Positions 34,151 to 46,784 of a DNA stretch of 64,000 bases are shown here, one piece after another. The first letter of the stretch is position 1. Each line of letters starts with the position of its first letter. Position numbers and translations under genes: made by a program. The stretch is from Rhypophila decipiens (Eukaryota > Ascomycota > Sordariomycetes > Sordariales > Naviculisporaceae): assembly GCA_033297075.1 (NCBI GenBank), contig MU858135.1, forward strand, positions 62,001-126,000. The letters run 5' to 3'. The notes beneath the pieces are model-generated. The model made no database searches. It was given only the letters and a program-made list of their open reading frames with translations, and was not told the DNA's origin.

Positions 34151-35482
34151 CTAACTGATCTCCCTAGGCTTGACCCTGGTCGCACTAGTCGAGTCGTCGC
34201 CCCGTTCCTTGGATGACCTCCCGCCGCCCACGCTTGCCCCCGTCCCGGAATCGGTCTCGGTATCCATCCTCCCCACCGGCCGGAGCTCCTCCTCGCTCGT
34301 GTTGCCATAGCATTTGGCCGTGTACTCTGACAGTCCCGGTTGCAGTTTCAGCTCCCCGTGACTGAGTCTCGGCTCGCGGAGGTAATTGTTTCCGGTGAAG
34401 ACCTCGGCCGTCCGTGTAAACGACCTTCGCACCGACACGCCGCTCATTTTCAGATTACTCCCCCGTCCATCCATTGGTGTCGTACCTGAGGTCGTCCGAG
34501 GCGTGATGATACCCAGCTTGATGGCGATGCCCTTGACCAAAGGCTGTAATGTCGCGAGACATCCGGCCGTGATGGCTAATCCGTTCTCGACCGACGACCA
34601 GATAGCCATGGGCGCGGTATCCCAGAGGAAATCGTCGGAATCCATGTGCTTGAGGTAGGGCGCGCGAGCAATGACTGCGAGACTTGCACTGTATTCACAT
34701 CATCGTTAGCGGTCAATCTCACCGACCCAGTCAGTAGACGAGGAGAAAAGGACTCACATGACGCCCATCCCCATAAGTCCCATGACAGCAAACTTGGCCT
34801 TCTTCCCCATGTTCAGCTGCCCAACAACCCAAGCAGGCAAAAGTGCAAAGGACAAATCAGTGATGACGCTCATGACGCTATACAAGTACGCCATGGCAAC
34901 AAGCACCCCAGCGTTGATACAGCCCCCCTGGGTCCCGTCCAAGTCCTGGTTCCGAGTCCAGAAGTAACTGATCGGGTTGCATTGGAACAAGGCCAAGAAG
35001 AAAAAGGTCAAGCAGCTCACGCAGGTGATGGCTGCGGAGAAGTAGATGATCCATTTATGGAGGCGTGTGATGGTGACTCGTAGAAGAAAACAGCCGATGG
35101 AGAGCTTGACGGCGATCATGGAGCATGCGTAGGATAGATAGCAGAAGAACCACAGGTTCATTGATCGAGTGTATTGTTCCGGTGTGAGGTCGGCCTTGTG
35201 TCGTCCTGTGCCGTGGGAGATGCCGATGTTGGAGCAGGTGCAGAATATTAGGTAAAAGACCTTTTCGTTGTCTTTTGTTAGCATCATGATGTTTTGGAGT
35301 GACGGTATTGAAGGACATACAGTCGCTATCGCCATCAACCAATCATCCAACCCAAACCCCTTGACGACTCTGGTTCGAACAATACATCGTAATATGCAAG
35401 TGATGCCGCTGAGGATGATGCCGACGGTGTTGACAGCAAAGAGCTGCGGGCCCCGGTTTGGGACACTCGTGTTGAGATCCAT
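34151..35482 (-). CDS. Rhodopsin-domain integral membrane protein (SAT4/PTH11-like)
   Basis: Three exons: 35482-35321, 35260-34758 and 34688-34151. Introns of 60 and 69 bp are GT-AG; the product is 400 aa. The start at ATG 35482 (MDLNTSVPNRG) places the first helix right after a short N-terminus. The fungal rhodopsin-domain pattern is clear: FGLDDWLM after helix 1-2, SNIGISHGTGRH, a long chain of hydrophobic helices, FQCNPISYFW with GGCIN, SVITDLSFALLPAWVVGQL, and the late helix MGMGV-IASLAVIARAPYL. The C-terminal 130 residues are polar. Members are seven-helix plasma-membrane proteins, some of which act as surface-sensing receptors. The CFEM domain of PTH11 is absent, so a receptor role is only possible. 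Confidence 0.9.
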
Positions 35483-37962
35483 GATGTTGCTGAGTAGAAA
35501 AAAGGATGAATGATGAAACGAGCGAATGTCTGTCAATGTCGACCTTATCTGGCGAATGCCGATGTCAGATCGTGAATTCCCATGTGATATCGGTAGTTGG
35601 TCCCCCCCTGTAGTCGCCTAGTAAATGTCGTCTAATCTAGTAATTAGGTATCAGAGGCGTCTGGGGGAGTAGCGAATCCCAAGGGCTGCAAACTGAAACA
35701 ATTTTCGTAGACGGAATGGAATTCGGTTGGCGATGATGCTGTTGGTTCAAGTTGTGGTAATGAGTGGAAATTCCTTCATCGCTCACCGGGAGGCAAGGGC
35801 GGGGGGGAAGGATCAATAAACGAGAACAAACAAACCCGACCAGGTCTTTCCCAAGACCACGGATGAGATGGTGGGTGGTGTCGCATTCTTCAAAGAAACC
35901 TCAGCACTTCATCGGCAATGGAGCTGGATATTAGGCCCCACAGCGATGAAAACACCCTTCTGGTCATCAATGCACGCTAGCGGAGCTGCCCAAGCTGCCC
36001 GCCCTGCCACTCTGCTTTGTTGTTTTGGTGCTTGGTTGGCGACAGATAACGTGATCTACGACGGCGTCAGGGGTAGTGGCCGGAGTGTGGACCGGTCATG
36101 GTTGCTTGTGACTTGTCTGCTTGTCTCGTTAGGGATGGGCAGCCGAGGTGTTTTTGTTCCGGCTGCCGGACGTTGAACCGTTTTTGTTGCCCTATGAACG
36201 ACAGACTTGTGCACTTGGCCAAATGTTGGCGGGGCCGAGATCCGAATTTTTGCGTTGCAGAGTGTTATCCACTCCAAGAGGGGTGTCAGAGTGTTAGTAC
36301 CGTCGTGCTAGTGGAAAGAGCCGCAAGAGACAAGGAAGAAGCCAAGACAGGTCTGCTTTTTCTCCATCATTGACCAAGAAAACAGTCAACGGAGCTCGGG
36401 CAGAACTTGAAACACTGGCCGGTTAAAATGGGTTTAACAAACGACTGAGTCGTTGATGTGGACGATGCTGAAGGAGTGGCAATGGAAAGACCGGAACCGT
36501 GGATGAAGCTTGGGAAACCCCTGGATCCCACATGGCGATCCGCCGATCTTGGCCCATCGGGGTGCCACTTTACGATACTGCTATGCCTTTTAGGGCATGG
36601 TGCTACCCCTGGTCTCGCCCACGATGGAACCTCGGCCGGGCACAAATTTCTTTTTCCTGCTTTCTCCTCCTTGCCATTGCGACCTCTTTGAGGCATTGAG
36701 ATCTTCAAATGTCTCGTTTCCCCAGAAATTGGACACACAAATGAATGCTACCTCGCGTCGGCAATAAAAAAACTCTGCATCGGTTTACGATCATGGGATT
36801 CCGATTCCTGTTCAGATCTCACGTCGTGACGCTGTCTTTTGCAGAAAAGCAATGAAACCTGGGGTAGAGTAACCTCGGTGGGAACAAGACTGGAGTCACA
36901 GCACATGCCACCAGGACGACCGACCGAAACGACTGGCGTTTGGTGCCAAGCTTGACAAGACAGAAATTCCAGTAAAGGTGGAAATACCATGATGCAATTG
37001 AACTGGTCAAGCATTTCACAAGGTTCTGGAGTCGGAGTGAATCCTCATGGTGGAGAGGTAGCAAAACAACTGCTGCCCATGTCCATGAAATGAGGATGGC
37101 CCGGTGGCAGTGCCGGTGCCCGGTGTCTTGATTTTGGCTCCATATTTTGTTTCCAACGGCTTCGGTTTCGCTCCCGGCTCCCCTGTTCGGCATGAAAGAC
37201 GCTTCTCCTCAGCTGCACAGGCGAGTTTGACAAGGCACCTCTTGGAACCGTGATGCTTTATGACAAGATATATATTGTGCAGATAGTGTTCTGATTAGTG
37301 ACGAGATATCATTCATATCCAGATGTATAACACGCCTACATTTTCATGCATTCATCTCCGTGTTGTGCATCGCCGAGGATCAGTGGATAATCATTGTGGT
37401 AATTTCACCTCTTTGCTGATCTTGCAACGCAAGTCCGGTCCAGGCCTGGTCCAGTCTGTTGAACTTGAGCTTTATTTCTCGGGGCTCCAACACGCTTGGC
37501 TATCTCAATGCCGGATTCGGGCCGGGATGCTCCCAACATCCCCCGGTGCTTATATCCGAAGCTTAAGCTGATCTCCCCGGAGTGGATCATTGGAAATAAG
37601 AACTCCCCTTGAAGAGGCGGCTACGGATACCTTTCGTGACTTTGCTTCCTGGTACGGTACATGTATGCCGCCCATGTCTTGAATCCCGGCCATCTAACCC
37701 CCCGCTTTACTCCTGCCATTGACACCATATAACGCCTTCTCACGATCTTTAGAGTCACTAGTCAAATATTGGTGCGATATATCCATGTACCAGAGGGGAC
37801 TAGGTAATATTATAATAGTAGTTACTGTTGTCGTAAAGGCGAGAAGTGAATAAAAGGGTGAAATACATTATTAATCGAACAGATGATATTAGATATTAAG
37901 GATGTCTATAATGTGAAAGCAACTTGTAAAGACATGAGAAATTCCATCATCAAAATAACTCA
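35483..37962. other. Long gene-poor region
   Basis: About 2.5 kb without a supported gene. Short frames lack motifs and consistent splice partners. The stretch 37730-37960 is AT-rich, next to the 3' end of the DUF7924 gene. Confidence 0.6.
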
Positions 37963-39480
37963 TCACGCCCAGTCATGGTGTGGCCATCCGATCCCAGTCC
38001 ACGGGCGTGCAGCACGGGGAGTGGTGTCTCTCGCTGGTGGGCGATTCTCCTGCTCCATCCCGGGAAACCGCCGAGGTGAACGGCGAGGTGCTGTAGGAAG
38101 ACCCACAGCTTTGCTGGTTGATGTACTTGGGAGTGGCATTAAATTAACATCCAGGCCCCCAAGTGCTTTTCTTTGAACCCTTCGTTCAGTGAGAACGCTT
38201 CGTGCCGGAATGGGAGTAACATTGTTGCCCTCAAAGGTTTTCGTGTTCCTCCGGCGTTTGGCAACGCTGCGGGTTGCTGGTTCGTAATATACGGGGCGCG
38301 AAAGATGACGGATTCTGCCGCTCCGACGAATCGTGGACAAAGCGATGCTTTGATCCTGAAATGTTGAATCTTCTGGGATATGGGGGGTCTCTGTCGCTTT
38401 ACGCTTCCTCTTGGCAGCAACAGGGAGCGGTGTGCAGTGCTCGTCAGGGTACGTGTCCGATCTGCTCCGTGTCCTCGAGGATGGTAGTGCGTTTTCAGGG
38501 TCCTCGGCTACTGTGGCCAATCCTCCACAAGGTAGGGGAAACTCAGTCAGTGCTGCAAGCCCGGCTTTGATTTCGTTAAGTCTTTTACCTTGACCCCAGT
38601 GGAGAATATTCTGGATGACGTGATATAACCGAATAAAGTCATCCGGCTTTCTCGAGTTGAGAGAAAACTGTTCGACTTCCCGGGTCAAATACTTGTTGTT
38701 ATGAAACCAGGTAACATACACGCCGGCTATGAGATTGTTAATCGCAACGCTGAAAGCCGCAGTCTCGACTGGCGTGGCTTGGGCGGCAGGAAGGAGTTGT
38801 ATTTTCTCATTCAACCGGTTCGTGATCCGGACACAGGTCGACGCTCCCCCTAAGCACTGGTTGACTGCTTGTCGAAAAGGTTCATCCCCCTTGATCTCAA
38901 TCACGAGGAATGGAAACCGAAGTCGAGACGAGTTAGCCGCCGCGAGCCCCCCAGGCAAAACCCTCGTTTGCGTTCGAAGCTCCTCTTTGGAGAAGGGTGT
39001 TGAGTGACGGTGGCTGTAACCGTACAGCATGTCGGGGACGGGAGTGCTGACCTCGGTATCTGACTCTGGGTTTTTCGGAACATGGATTTTCTTCATCCAT
39101 ACCCGTTCGTGTCGTAGGAGAAAGTTCGCCGCCCCCTCCCTCTTGTCAGTAAATACCATTCGTTCAAAAAACGAAGCAACTTGACTTTCTGCCGGATAAT
39201 CCGACAACTCTTGCAGCGACTTCCGAGTTCGAACTTCTTGTATTGATGGTGCTTTAGAGACACGCCGTGTCATGATGTCCTTGAGCAGTTTAGAGAGGCT
39301 TGTTGGGTACGATGCCTCAACCTCATCCTGCTGTACGAGAAAAATGGTGTTGGGCTCCAAATGTTCCTCCCTGTACTCGGGCCGGCAAATCTTTCGCCTT
39401 GGGCCCCCCGCGTCTTCAGTCGGCGTCACATTGGACTCGACGGCTGACCGTGACCCCGGGTTCTTACCTCCACGAGCCAT
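37963..39480 (-). CDS. DUF7924 protein, PD-(D/E)XK nuclease-like
   Basis: Intronless, 505 aa from ATG 39480 (the frame runs further upstream but only to a TTG). The middle third matches the fungal DUF7924 pattern: PVPDMLYGYS with Asp150, then FPFLVIEIKGD with Glu195 and Lys197, then AVNQCLGGASTCVRI, VAINNLIAGVYVTWFHN and VIQNILHWGQGKRLNEIKAGL. The D...ExK spacing is that of a PD-(D/E)XK nuclease core with plausible catalytic residues intact. The C-terminal 170 residues are basic and Arg/Ser-rich, with KRKRK and KRRR nuclear-localisation-like patches. Members are widespread in mould genomes and not well characterised; DNA cleavage is an inference from the motif only. Confidence 0.82.
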   Translation of the reverse strand: MARGGKNPGSRSAVESNVTPTEDAGGPRRKICRPEYREEHLEPNTIFLVQQDEVEASYPTSLSKLLKDIMTRRVSKAPSIQEVRTRKSLQELSDYPAESQVASFFERMVFTDKREGAANFLLRHERVWMKKIHVPKNPESDTEVSTPVPDMLYGYSHRHSTPFSKEELRTQTRVLPGGLAAANSSRLRFPFLVIEIKGDEPFRQAVNQCLGGASTCVRITNRLNEKIQLLPAAQATPVETAAFSVAINNLIAGVYVTWFHNNKYLTREVEQFSLNSRKPDDFIRLYHVIQNILHWGQGKRLNEIKAGLAALTEFPLPCGGLATVAEDPENALPSSRTRSRSDTYPDEHCTPLPVAAKRKRKATETPHIPEDSTFQDQSIALSTIRRSGRIRHLSRPVYYEPATRSVAKRRRNTKTFEGNNVTPIPARSVLTERRVQRKALGGLDVNLMPLPSTSTSKAVGLPTAPRRSPRRFPGMEQENRPPARDTTPRAARPWTGIGWPHHDWA

Positions 39481-41638
39481 ACCCTTGTATTTCACGGTTT
39501 TGAATGACCCGTCCAGCCGGCGCCAACCAAGTCGATGTATCAAGTATTTCGAGCAGATCGGATATGCTGGGACAAGAATGCTCGGTGGTTCTTGTTGCGT
39601 GCTCTGATGGGACGCGGCACACGAGCTTCGGTCGATTCAAGGGTCTAGGGACAGGCACACCAACAGGTTAGCAAGTGTATCATGGGCAGCATCATCACCG
39701 ACATGCGGCAAGAGTTGGGATGTAGTACTCAGTTGTCTCCTCTTTGTGACCCGGGGATCGAGTATCGTTGTTGGTATCTGCGCGAAAAGGCTCTGGAGGA
39801 TTCTTTTTATTATCGTCAACCTGGACTGGAGCTTGGAGAGTGATGGTGTACTCTGGTATAGCAGGGTCGAAGAAGAAGAAGAAGAAGAAGAAGAAAGAAG
39901 AAGAACGTACAGTAGTTATATAACAGTTACACTCCGACCCCGGCCTCAGGGGCGGGTCAGCCATGGCTGAACACAGTCATGTCCTGGACTCCTGGTGCGG
40001 ATGCGGCTCAGTCCAATAAGCCCAGGATGGCTCCCTTGAACCTCTTTCAACGAGTGGTCCTTATGCCATCGGGACTGTACCTTCTCTTCCGCCATGTATG
40101 AATTGGGACAGGGTCCACAGTGACAGGCTGACAGCCGGAAGCCAGGCACAGCCCGTCACTTTGGTGAGATACGTACCTTTGCTCGCGCTAGCTTGTGCCG
40201 TTTCCATGGTGAGTAACCCATCACCATTGCTTTCCACAGTCCCTGAAAACCTGCAGTGTCTTGATGTTTGGGCGGTGGAGGTTTGGCGTCAGAGACCCGC
40301 CCGACTTGGCATTGTTCAGAAGGCCAAGGCGTTAAAATTCAGTGTGTGCTGCACGTAAATTATGGCAACTAAACCATAAAAAGAAGTCATGTTGTTATTT
40401 GGTCAGCTTCGAGCAACATATTGTTGTTGTTGACTGATTCGAGTCGGCGGCTACCCAGCAATGATTGGCCAGGATGGCAATCCATCTTGAGGCGCACGCA
40501 GGGGCGAGGCCGAATACTGGACCTGCACTGTACCCGCACTCGCACTAGCTTCTATGCAGGATCGACTACAAGACGCAGCCTGGAGGTATGAGCCAGCCAC
40601 AGCGGCAAGCCTCAGCTTCTCGATGCATGTGTTCCAGTGAAATCATTGAATGTAAAAGTATTGATATTCCTCCCCCCACAGGGCCCACACGCCAAGGCAG
40701 GATTTCTTTGTTCTCGTTGACAAGATTTCAGAATACGAAACAGCCTTTGCATGAAGAGGAAGGCCGACTGAGCTATGGACCGGAACTTAACGTCCGAACC
40801 ATCCCCGGCCCAAAAGGCAGGCCACCATCAGCATCAAGTTGACCAAACGGAACTGTTGCCTGAGATCCTACCCTAGCTCCTCCTCTCAGCCAGCTTTCTC
40901 ATTGTTCCCTCTGGCTGCAAAAACACCAAGGTAAGCATGTGAAAACGCCGCCTCTCAGGGCCGGACAGAGCTGGATCAGCTGGTTGTGAATTCTCGCCCG
41001 GTAATTATGCCTCCAGGGACACCAAACACAACGAACGCCAAGCAGGCCATAAGCCCCAGGCACCGGGCAACACTTGTATTTCTCACATTCCGTGGCCCCT
41101 GAGTTAGTACCCATGTGATGGATGATCTCGTGCCCTTCAGTCGCGTCACTCATAGTTGTATGTGAATACTGCGGACCGCGCAGATAGGTTCACACCCAAT
41201 TCTCTATAGATACTAGTCACTCAAGTCTGCCTTGACCCATGATTTCGTGTTCCCGACCCATTGTCTCTCGGCACCTACAGACCATACAAATAAGCCAAGG
41301 CTCAGCTCAGCCTCTCAAGTCAAAAATGATTCTGTGAGGTCTCAGGTACCAGACATCCACAATCATCTTTCTGCTCTTGGTGTGTCTTACAGGTCTCAGG
41401 CTCTTTACACCACCGACAACCTGCAGGATCCGTGACCGGAGGGATTCCCACGGCAGAACACTTATAGCTCACCAATCGAAAGCAAGAGCTGAACTGGGAC
41501 AAGTGTGCCATTGATAGGAAGACCCTTCAGACACCCACCATATTTACTTGACTGTGACGTATTGGTCAATCGGGCCCTGACTGAACACTTACACCAAGCC
41601 ACCCAATACCCAGGACACTCTGCCTAGCTTCAAGACTG
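39481..41638. other. Gene-poor region upstream of the DUF7924 gene
   Basis: About 2.1 kb. It contains the (GAA)n microsatellite described separately; no gene is supported. Confidence 0.6.
39869..39906 (+). repeat. (GAA)n microsatellite
   Basis: Nine GAA units, one slipped AGAA, then further GAA units. It lies about 390 bp upstream of the DUF7924 start codon, probably in its promoter or 5' UTR. Confidence 0.9.
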
Positions 41639-43385
41639 TCAATGACGACTTCCTATTATTCTCGCCCGGACACTTTTACTGTTCAGGCCGGCCACGGGAA
41701 TAAAAAAGTCATGTTTGCAGACGACATCGCCCAAACCAGTCTCGTACATCCCCAAATCGAAACGGGAAACGACGGCGGCAAGTGCCAGATGAAGCTCTGC
41801 CATGGCGAGGCTTTCCGGTCATCAGTCTGTCTGCTCCAAAGACGGGAAGAAGGTGAACTCACTTGATCCCAAGGCACTGTCTGGTCCCTTTCCCAAACGA
41901 AACCAGATACTTGTCAAGTCGCTTGCCTGGTTGAAGCCAACGTTCAGGTCGAAACTCGGTGGGCTCGGGGAAGATGTCTGGGTGCATCAGGATGAAGTAC
42001 GCTGACTGCGAGACGGGAGTTTACACATCACTGTGAGCCTGTCAGTGCCGAGTCATGAAGCTAAGAGGTTTGGATGGACCTACACCGGCGGGAATAACGT
42101 AGTCCTTGTACCTGATGTCCTCCCTTGCAGTCCGTGGGTTCTGAACGGTGATGCCGTACGAAAGTCTCAAGCCCTCTTCATGCCATTCTTTCAATGAAAG
42201 GGGAGAGACTCACAAAGTCGGGCAAGCGGTGCAAGACCGTCCAAGTGAAAAGTTCACCCTTCTCTCCCAGAACCGTATCCAACTCGGCCCTCACTCGCTC
42301 TAGCACGCTCTTATCCACCCACTTCAGGTAAAACATGATCCTCGTGAGAGTCTGGGCAGTGGTCTCGGATCCAGCACCAGTGATAACACCAGCCTCATCG
42401 CAAAGCCTCTTGACAGTATTTTCCTCCCTAGGCAAATCATAATCCCTCAATATGTGAAAGATGGTCCGTCTTTCCTTATTTTCGTCTCTTTCTCTATTTC
42501 AGCCGGCTCTTCCAGAATACCCCTGACCACTTTGAAGACCGTCTCCCTCCATCCGACAAGAGTCCCAGCCGCGGGATTCATCCAGCTCACCAGATGCAAG
42601 GGCACCCTCTCCATGAGAAGAGGTAACATCCACGGAAACTGCCGTGCCATAGCACCTCCCTCAGCAGCTTTCACAACTGAGTCTTTCCAGTTAGCTTCAA
42701 AATCATGCTTGTCCAGATACCAGCGAGCATCGTCAAAGGCGTAGTCGCAAATGACGTCCATGGTAAGAGCCATGAAGGCTGCATCTAGCCGAACAACCTC
42801 GCCCGTCTGAGCGAGTTGCGAGAATCGAGAGCAGAGCTTTTCAACCTTTGACTTTATTATCGGTTCGAGATTTGCTACAGAGCGAGCGGAGAAGAATGGG
42901 GCAAGTGGACTGCGCCGGAGACGATGATGTTTGTGTGTTACCGCCGAGAAGGTCGAGCCGCCGGCCCCGGCGGTGTTGAGCCACGAGTGATATTTGTCTA
43001 GCTTTGTGACCGGCCCAGATCTTGATGCAGCAGGAGGACCAGAGTACAGCTCGTCGAAGAAGTCTGGGTCGAGGATGTGAATCTCGTAGGGATTTAAGCG
43101 GATGATGGGGCCTGGATACGTCATGTCAGTTTCAGACTACGGTCAAGATGAGCGGCAGTCTACTATTATACCATATTCCTTGTGCATCTTTTCAATCTGC
43201 CAGATGTGCGTCCCCCGCTTGACCACGTCCCAATAAATTCATACCATAATGTCTGGGCGGCCAGCTTGGAGCCTGGAAATCTGGACAGTGGGCTAAATTA
43301 GACTCTTCGAATGCCGCCTACGACGATGTATAAAACAGTCGCTGCAATGAAAAGGACCGGGAGAGATGGTCGCCATGTCTGCAGA
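41639..43385 (-). pseudogene. Cytochrome P450 pseudogene
   Basis: Pieces of one P450 read in order on the minus strand: an N-terminal anchor (LPVLFIAATVLYIVVGG), FPGSKLAA, YGPIIRLNPYEIHI, the I-helix GAGSETTAQTL, the K-helix ExxR (EGLRLSYG), PERW, the haem loop [11 protein letters not shown] and the C-terminal FFIPVAG. Four lesions are visible: TAA between IRRV and FSPLSRFPG; one base missing after WYEF (TTTT expected, TTT found, near 43221); one base missing in KETKNKERR (near 42474); and a 34-base segment before the K-helix that is neither in frame nor a usable intron. No in-frame ATG precedes the anchor. Remaining introns (for example 43112-43171) are still intact. It would have been a microsomal monooxygenase of the type found in secondary metabolism. 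Confidence 0.78.
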
Positions 43386-44601
43386 ATCTGGACAGTCCTG
43401 TCAATGACAGCGTCTGAAGGTGTGGTTCACATCGTCATCTCGGACATTTATAGCCAACCAATATGAAAACCGGATGTGGTGTGGTTCCAGTTCATGCACG
43501 AAATTAATATGCGTGTGTGTGGCGTAACATTTCTACGAGAATTCGTCGAGTAGATTTTCTGAAACCGCCCACAGAATTTAGACCACGTCCTCGGGACCTC
43601 CATGATGCCTGAAAAGTTAAGCGACCCTATCTCTGGCTACGAATCCAGTTCCATTTCAGGATTCGAGTTTGAATCCTCTTCGACTCCCAAGGCGAAGCGA
43701 GCTGGGCAGGCCAACTAGTGTGGGAATAGCTTCATGCTGATGTTGCAGCAAATGACCCGTCCTAAACTGAAGACGATGATGGAATGTCAAGAGCTGATTG
43801 GGCTCGAGAAAGTAAACGACTGTACAGGGGTCGTTCCTAGGTGACACTAGTCTCTTTACGGATACTAATCCATTCTCGGCTTACACTTGAATCAACAAAG
43901 GGGGCAGGCCGCAGCCGCAGAACGTTGAAGATCTGCCTAGGCCTTCCAGCATGATAACGATTCGGAAATGCAGCAAGATGCAGCAAGCATCTGGCAACCA
44001 AAAATTTGTGGACAGCTGGACACTGGCCTGGCTGCAGTGGCAAAGCAGACGGATTCCATGCCCGTATTTGAACAAACTAGATGCCTTTGTTTGTTCCCGC
44101 ACAATGGATTGTCTGCATTCGATGCATCTCTGTCACGACAGCGGCCGACAAACAAAGAAAAACAATTGGTCGCTAATGAAGCCTGAAGGCCACTAACGAG
44201 TCGAATTATCGAAAATCAACGGCGTTAGCGGCTATTAGACGAACTGGCACGACTGGGCATTCCCGGGGATATGGACAACGCCTCCCCGCAGCTGGGTCTA
44301 GGCCTGTAAGAGCTGTTCCCAGCCGTTCCACATCCCTGGCGACACAGGTCAATTGACTCGATTCATCCCGACACCCCGACACCGCGGCATTTTTAGGTAA
44401 AAATATCCCACCTCCCCCGCTTTTTCAATCTGGGCACACCCCTATCGCTCTCTTTCTCTCCCCCCCGCCTGCGGCTCAAGTCAAACAAAGAACTTTAAGA
44501 CAGTCCCGCCCCATCGGCGTATCAACTACACACCTTCTTTTCATGTCATTTATAATAATAACATCGCTCTTCAAACGCATCGCTAGGTTATAGTAATTGA
44601 G
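43386..44601. other. Intergenic region upstream of the methyltransferase gene
   Basis: About 1.2 kb, no gene found. The last 200 bp are pyrimidine-rich (CTCTTTCTCTCCCCCCC type near 44450), typical of a strong fungal promoter or 5' UTR. Confidence 0.55.
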
Positions 44602-45854
44602 ATGGCCTCCACAAGTCCCGAGGCGGTCAAGAAATCGCCCGAGGTGACGGCCGCTGCCGCGACAACGAGCACTGGCACCTCATCCGGACCCTTGGCGGGA
44701 GCGACGGCACCCGTCGACGAGACCAGCGCTCATGTCGAGGCAGACTCTGGTTCGGACCGCGACTCGGTTTCTGACACGGCCTCGGATTATCACAGCGACG
44801 TCTCGGCGACGACGTCGGTCGGCTCCTCGGTATTTGATTTCCAGTATCAAAACGGCCGTCGGTACCACGCCTACCGCGCCGGACAGTATCTCCTCCCCAA
44901 CGACGAGACCGAGCAGGAACGTCTGGACATTATCCACCATGTCTTTTTGCTTACTCTGAACGGCCAGCCATGTGCGAGCATCTCCAAGCTCGACAACCCG
45001 AAGCGGATCCTGGATATTGGCACCGGCACGGGTATCTGGGTATGACAACATGGAGCTTGCCCCTTTTCATTGTCAACATCAACCATGCTAACTTGAACAC
45101 TTGCACGCTCCAGGCCGTCGAGATGGGCGACCTCTACCCCAGCGCCGAAGTAATCGGCACAGACCTGAGCCCAATTCAGACTCCCTGGTATGTTGCCCTC
45201 TGCTGTTCTCTTATTTCATCCGCACCATCTTCCTAACCTGGAACCCGTAAATCAAGGGTCCCGCCCAACGTGCAATTCCAAATCGACGACGCAACCCTCC
45301 CCTGGACCTTCCCGCCCTCGCACTTCGACTTTATCCACGCGCGCACCCTCGGCGGCGCCATCCAAGACTGGCCCTCGGTCATCTCGCAGATGTACACGCA
45401 CCTGGTCCCCGGCGGCTACGTCGAATTAGCCGAAGGCCGAGCAAACTTTTGGTGCGACGACGATTCGCTCTCCCCCGAGAGCGCAACATACACCTGGCTC
45501 ACCGAGTTCCGCAAACTCTCGGAGCCACTCGGTTTCGACATTTCGCCCAAACTCAAAGGTCTCTTGGAGGCGGGTGGCTTTGAAGACGTACAATTCGTGC
45601 AGAGGGTTATTCCCATGGGCACATGGCCCAAGGACAAGGCTCTCAAGGAGATTGGACGCTGGTTCCGCGTGCAGTTTATCGAGATGGCGCTCGAGGCGTA
45701 TAGTATTGCCTTGTTTACGAGATTTGGGGGCTGGACGAATGAGAAGTTTCAGGTCTTGATGGCCAAGGTTAAGCAGGAGCTCAAGAGCAACAAGATCCAT
45801 TTGTATACTTATGCTAGTTATACCACTGGACGGAAGCCTCTGTCTAGCAGCTAG
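44602..45854 (+). CDS. Class I SAM-dependent methyltransferase, LaeA-like
   Basis: Three exons: 44602-45039, 45114-45187 and 45257-45854; the product is 369 aa. The first 75 residues are Ala/Ser/Thr-rich and acidic, probably disordered. Then comes the typical LaeA-like entry, NGRRYHAYRAGQYLLPNDETEQERLDI, read here as two pieces, followed by SAM motif I ILDIGTGTGIW at residues 136-146, VIGTDLSPIQ, FDFIHARTLGGAIQDW and LVPGGYVELAE. The C-terminal part ends in WFRVQFIEMALEAYS, also usual for the family. Both introns interrupt the SAM-binding core, at GIW|AVE and in the Trp of TPW|VPP. LaeA itself is a global regulator, but many paralogues modify small molecules; no cluster partner here tells which. 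Confidence 0.92.
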
Positions 45855-46784
45855 GACGGAAGTGGGATGGGTTGAGCTTGGGGTTTGGATCATGAAGTCA
45901 AGTGTGTATCTAGGAGGAATGGGCATAGTATATACCATACCATTTACGAAGAGATGATTGTTTGTCTTTTGTTTTCAAGTTGCTAAGCTGGGTGAGCTAT
46001 TCTGATTGACCCATAAGTTGTGGACCCTCCTTTGGTCCTTGGAAGGTTATAGTCTGAGTGTTGTTGAAGATCGATTCAACGCAGTAAGAAAAACGTCTTA
46101 TCACTATATTAGCTTGAGTAAATACAAGGATTGAAGTGGACGGGCTTTTCTCTGGCAAGATCGGGATTATGTAATCAACTTTCCCACCTCCAGATCTTCT
46201 GAATCTGAATTGTGGCTTGGAGACCAGAAACATTCCATGCGCTGTCTTGCCTCGTTGGACCAATCAGAGCGGCTCACGCCATTCAGTTTGTATGCGTCAG
46301 CCATCGAGCCCCGATGACGGGACTCGCATTATTTAGGGAGGTGGCTGCTGTGGTTCTTCAGCTTGGGTTGGGTTGGCTGACGAGCAACCGTGGTGCAGGA
46401 AAGGGGGCCGGTTTCTGGGACAGCTCCCTGAACCTCCTTTTATGTCGCTGTTCCCCGCATTTTGCACCCTTTGTCTCCTGTTATTTCTCTCCTCACATTA
46501 CATCACCTCCAATCCAAGCATCGACAATATCCGACTCAACCAAGCTCGCTCATTTTACAATTACATCAGACTTCTGCGCATAGGCTGCTGCTTATAGCAA
46601 GCCTAAACGACTTTTTTGGTCACACCAATCCGTCAAGCCCCCGTCTTCAGTCTCGACACGACGCAGACTCGGAGCTGTCCGGCCAAGCAGAGGCAGAAAG
46701 AGAACGAAGGGGATTCACTGCACAGTGACCCAGCATGCCATCACAGCTCCGTTCTGCATACATCTCCACCACCACTCGACAAAA
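45855..46784. other. Intergenic region
   Basis: About 0.9 kb between two plus-strand genes. Pyrimidine-rich blocks at 46430-46560 look like the promoter/5' UTR of the next gene. No other gene is seen. Confidence 0.55.

Noticed and set aside
36367..36738. 123-aa minus-strand open frame in the 35.5-38 kb gap
   Set aside because: No domain, no splice context, competing frames on the other strand of equal length.
39481..39543. 21-residue N-terminal extension of the DUF7924 protein from a TTG
   Set aside because: Not an ATG and adds nothing similar to the family; ATG 39480 was chosen.
42447..43124. Stand-alone 225-aa protein with an ATG in the P450 region
   Set aside because: It begins inside an intron and ends at a frameshift; it is only one piece of the P450 pseudogene.
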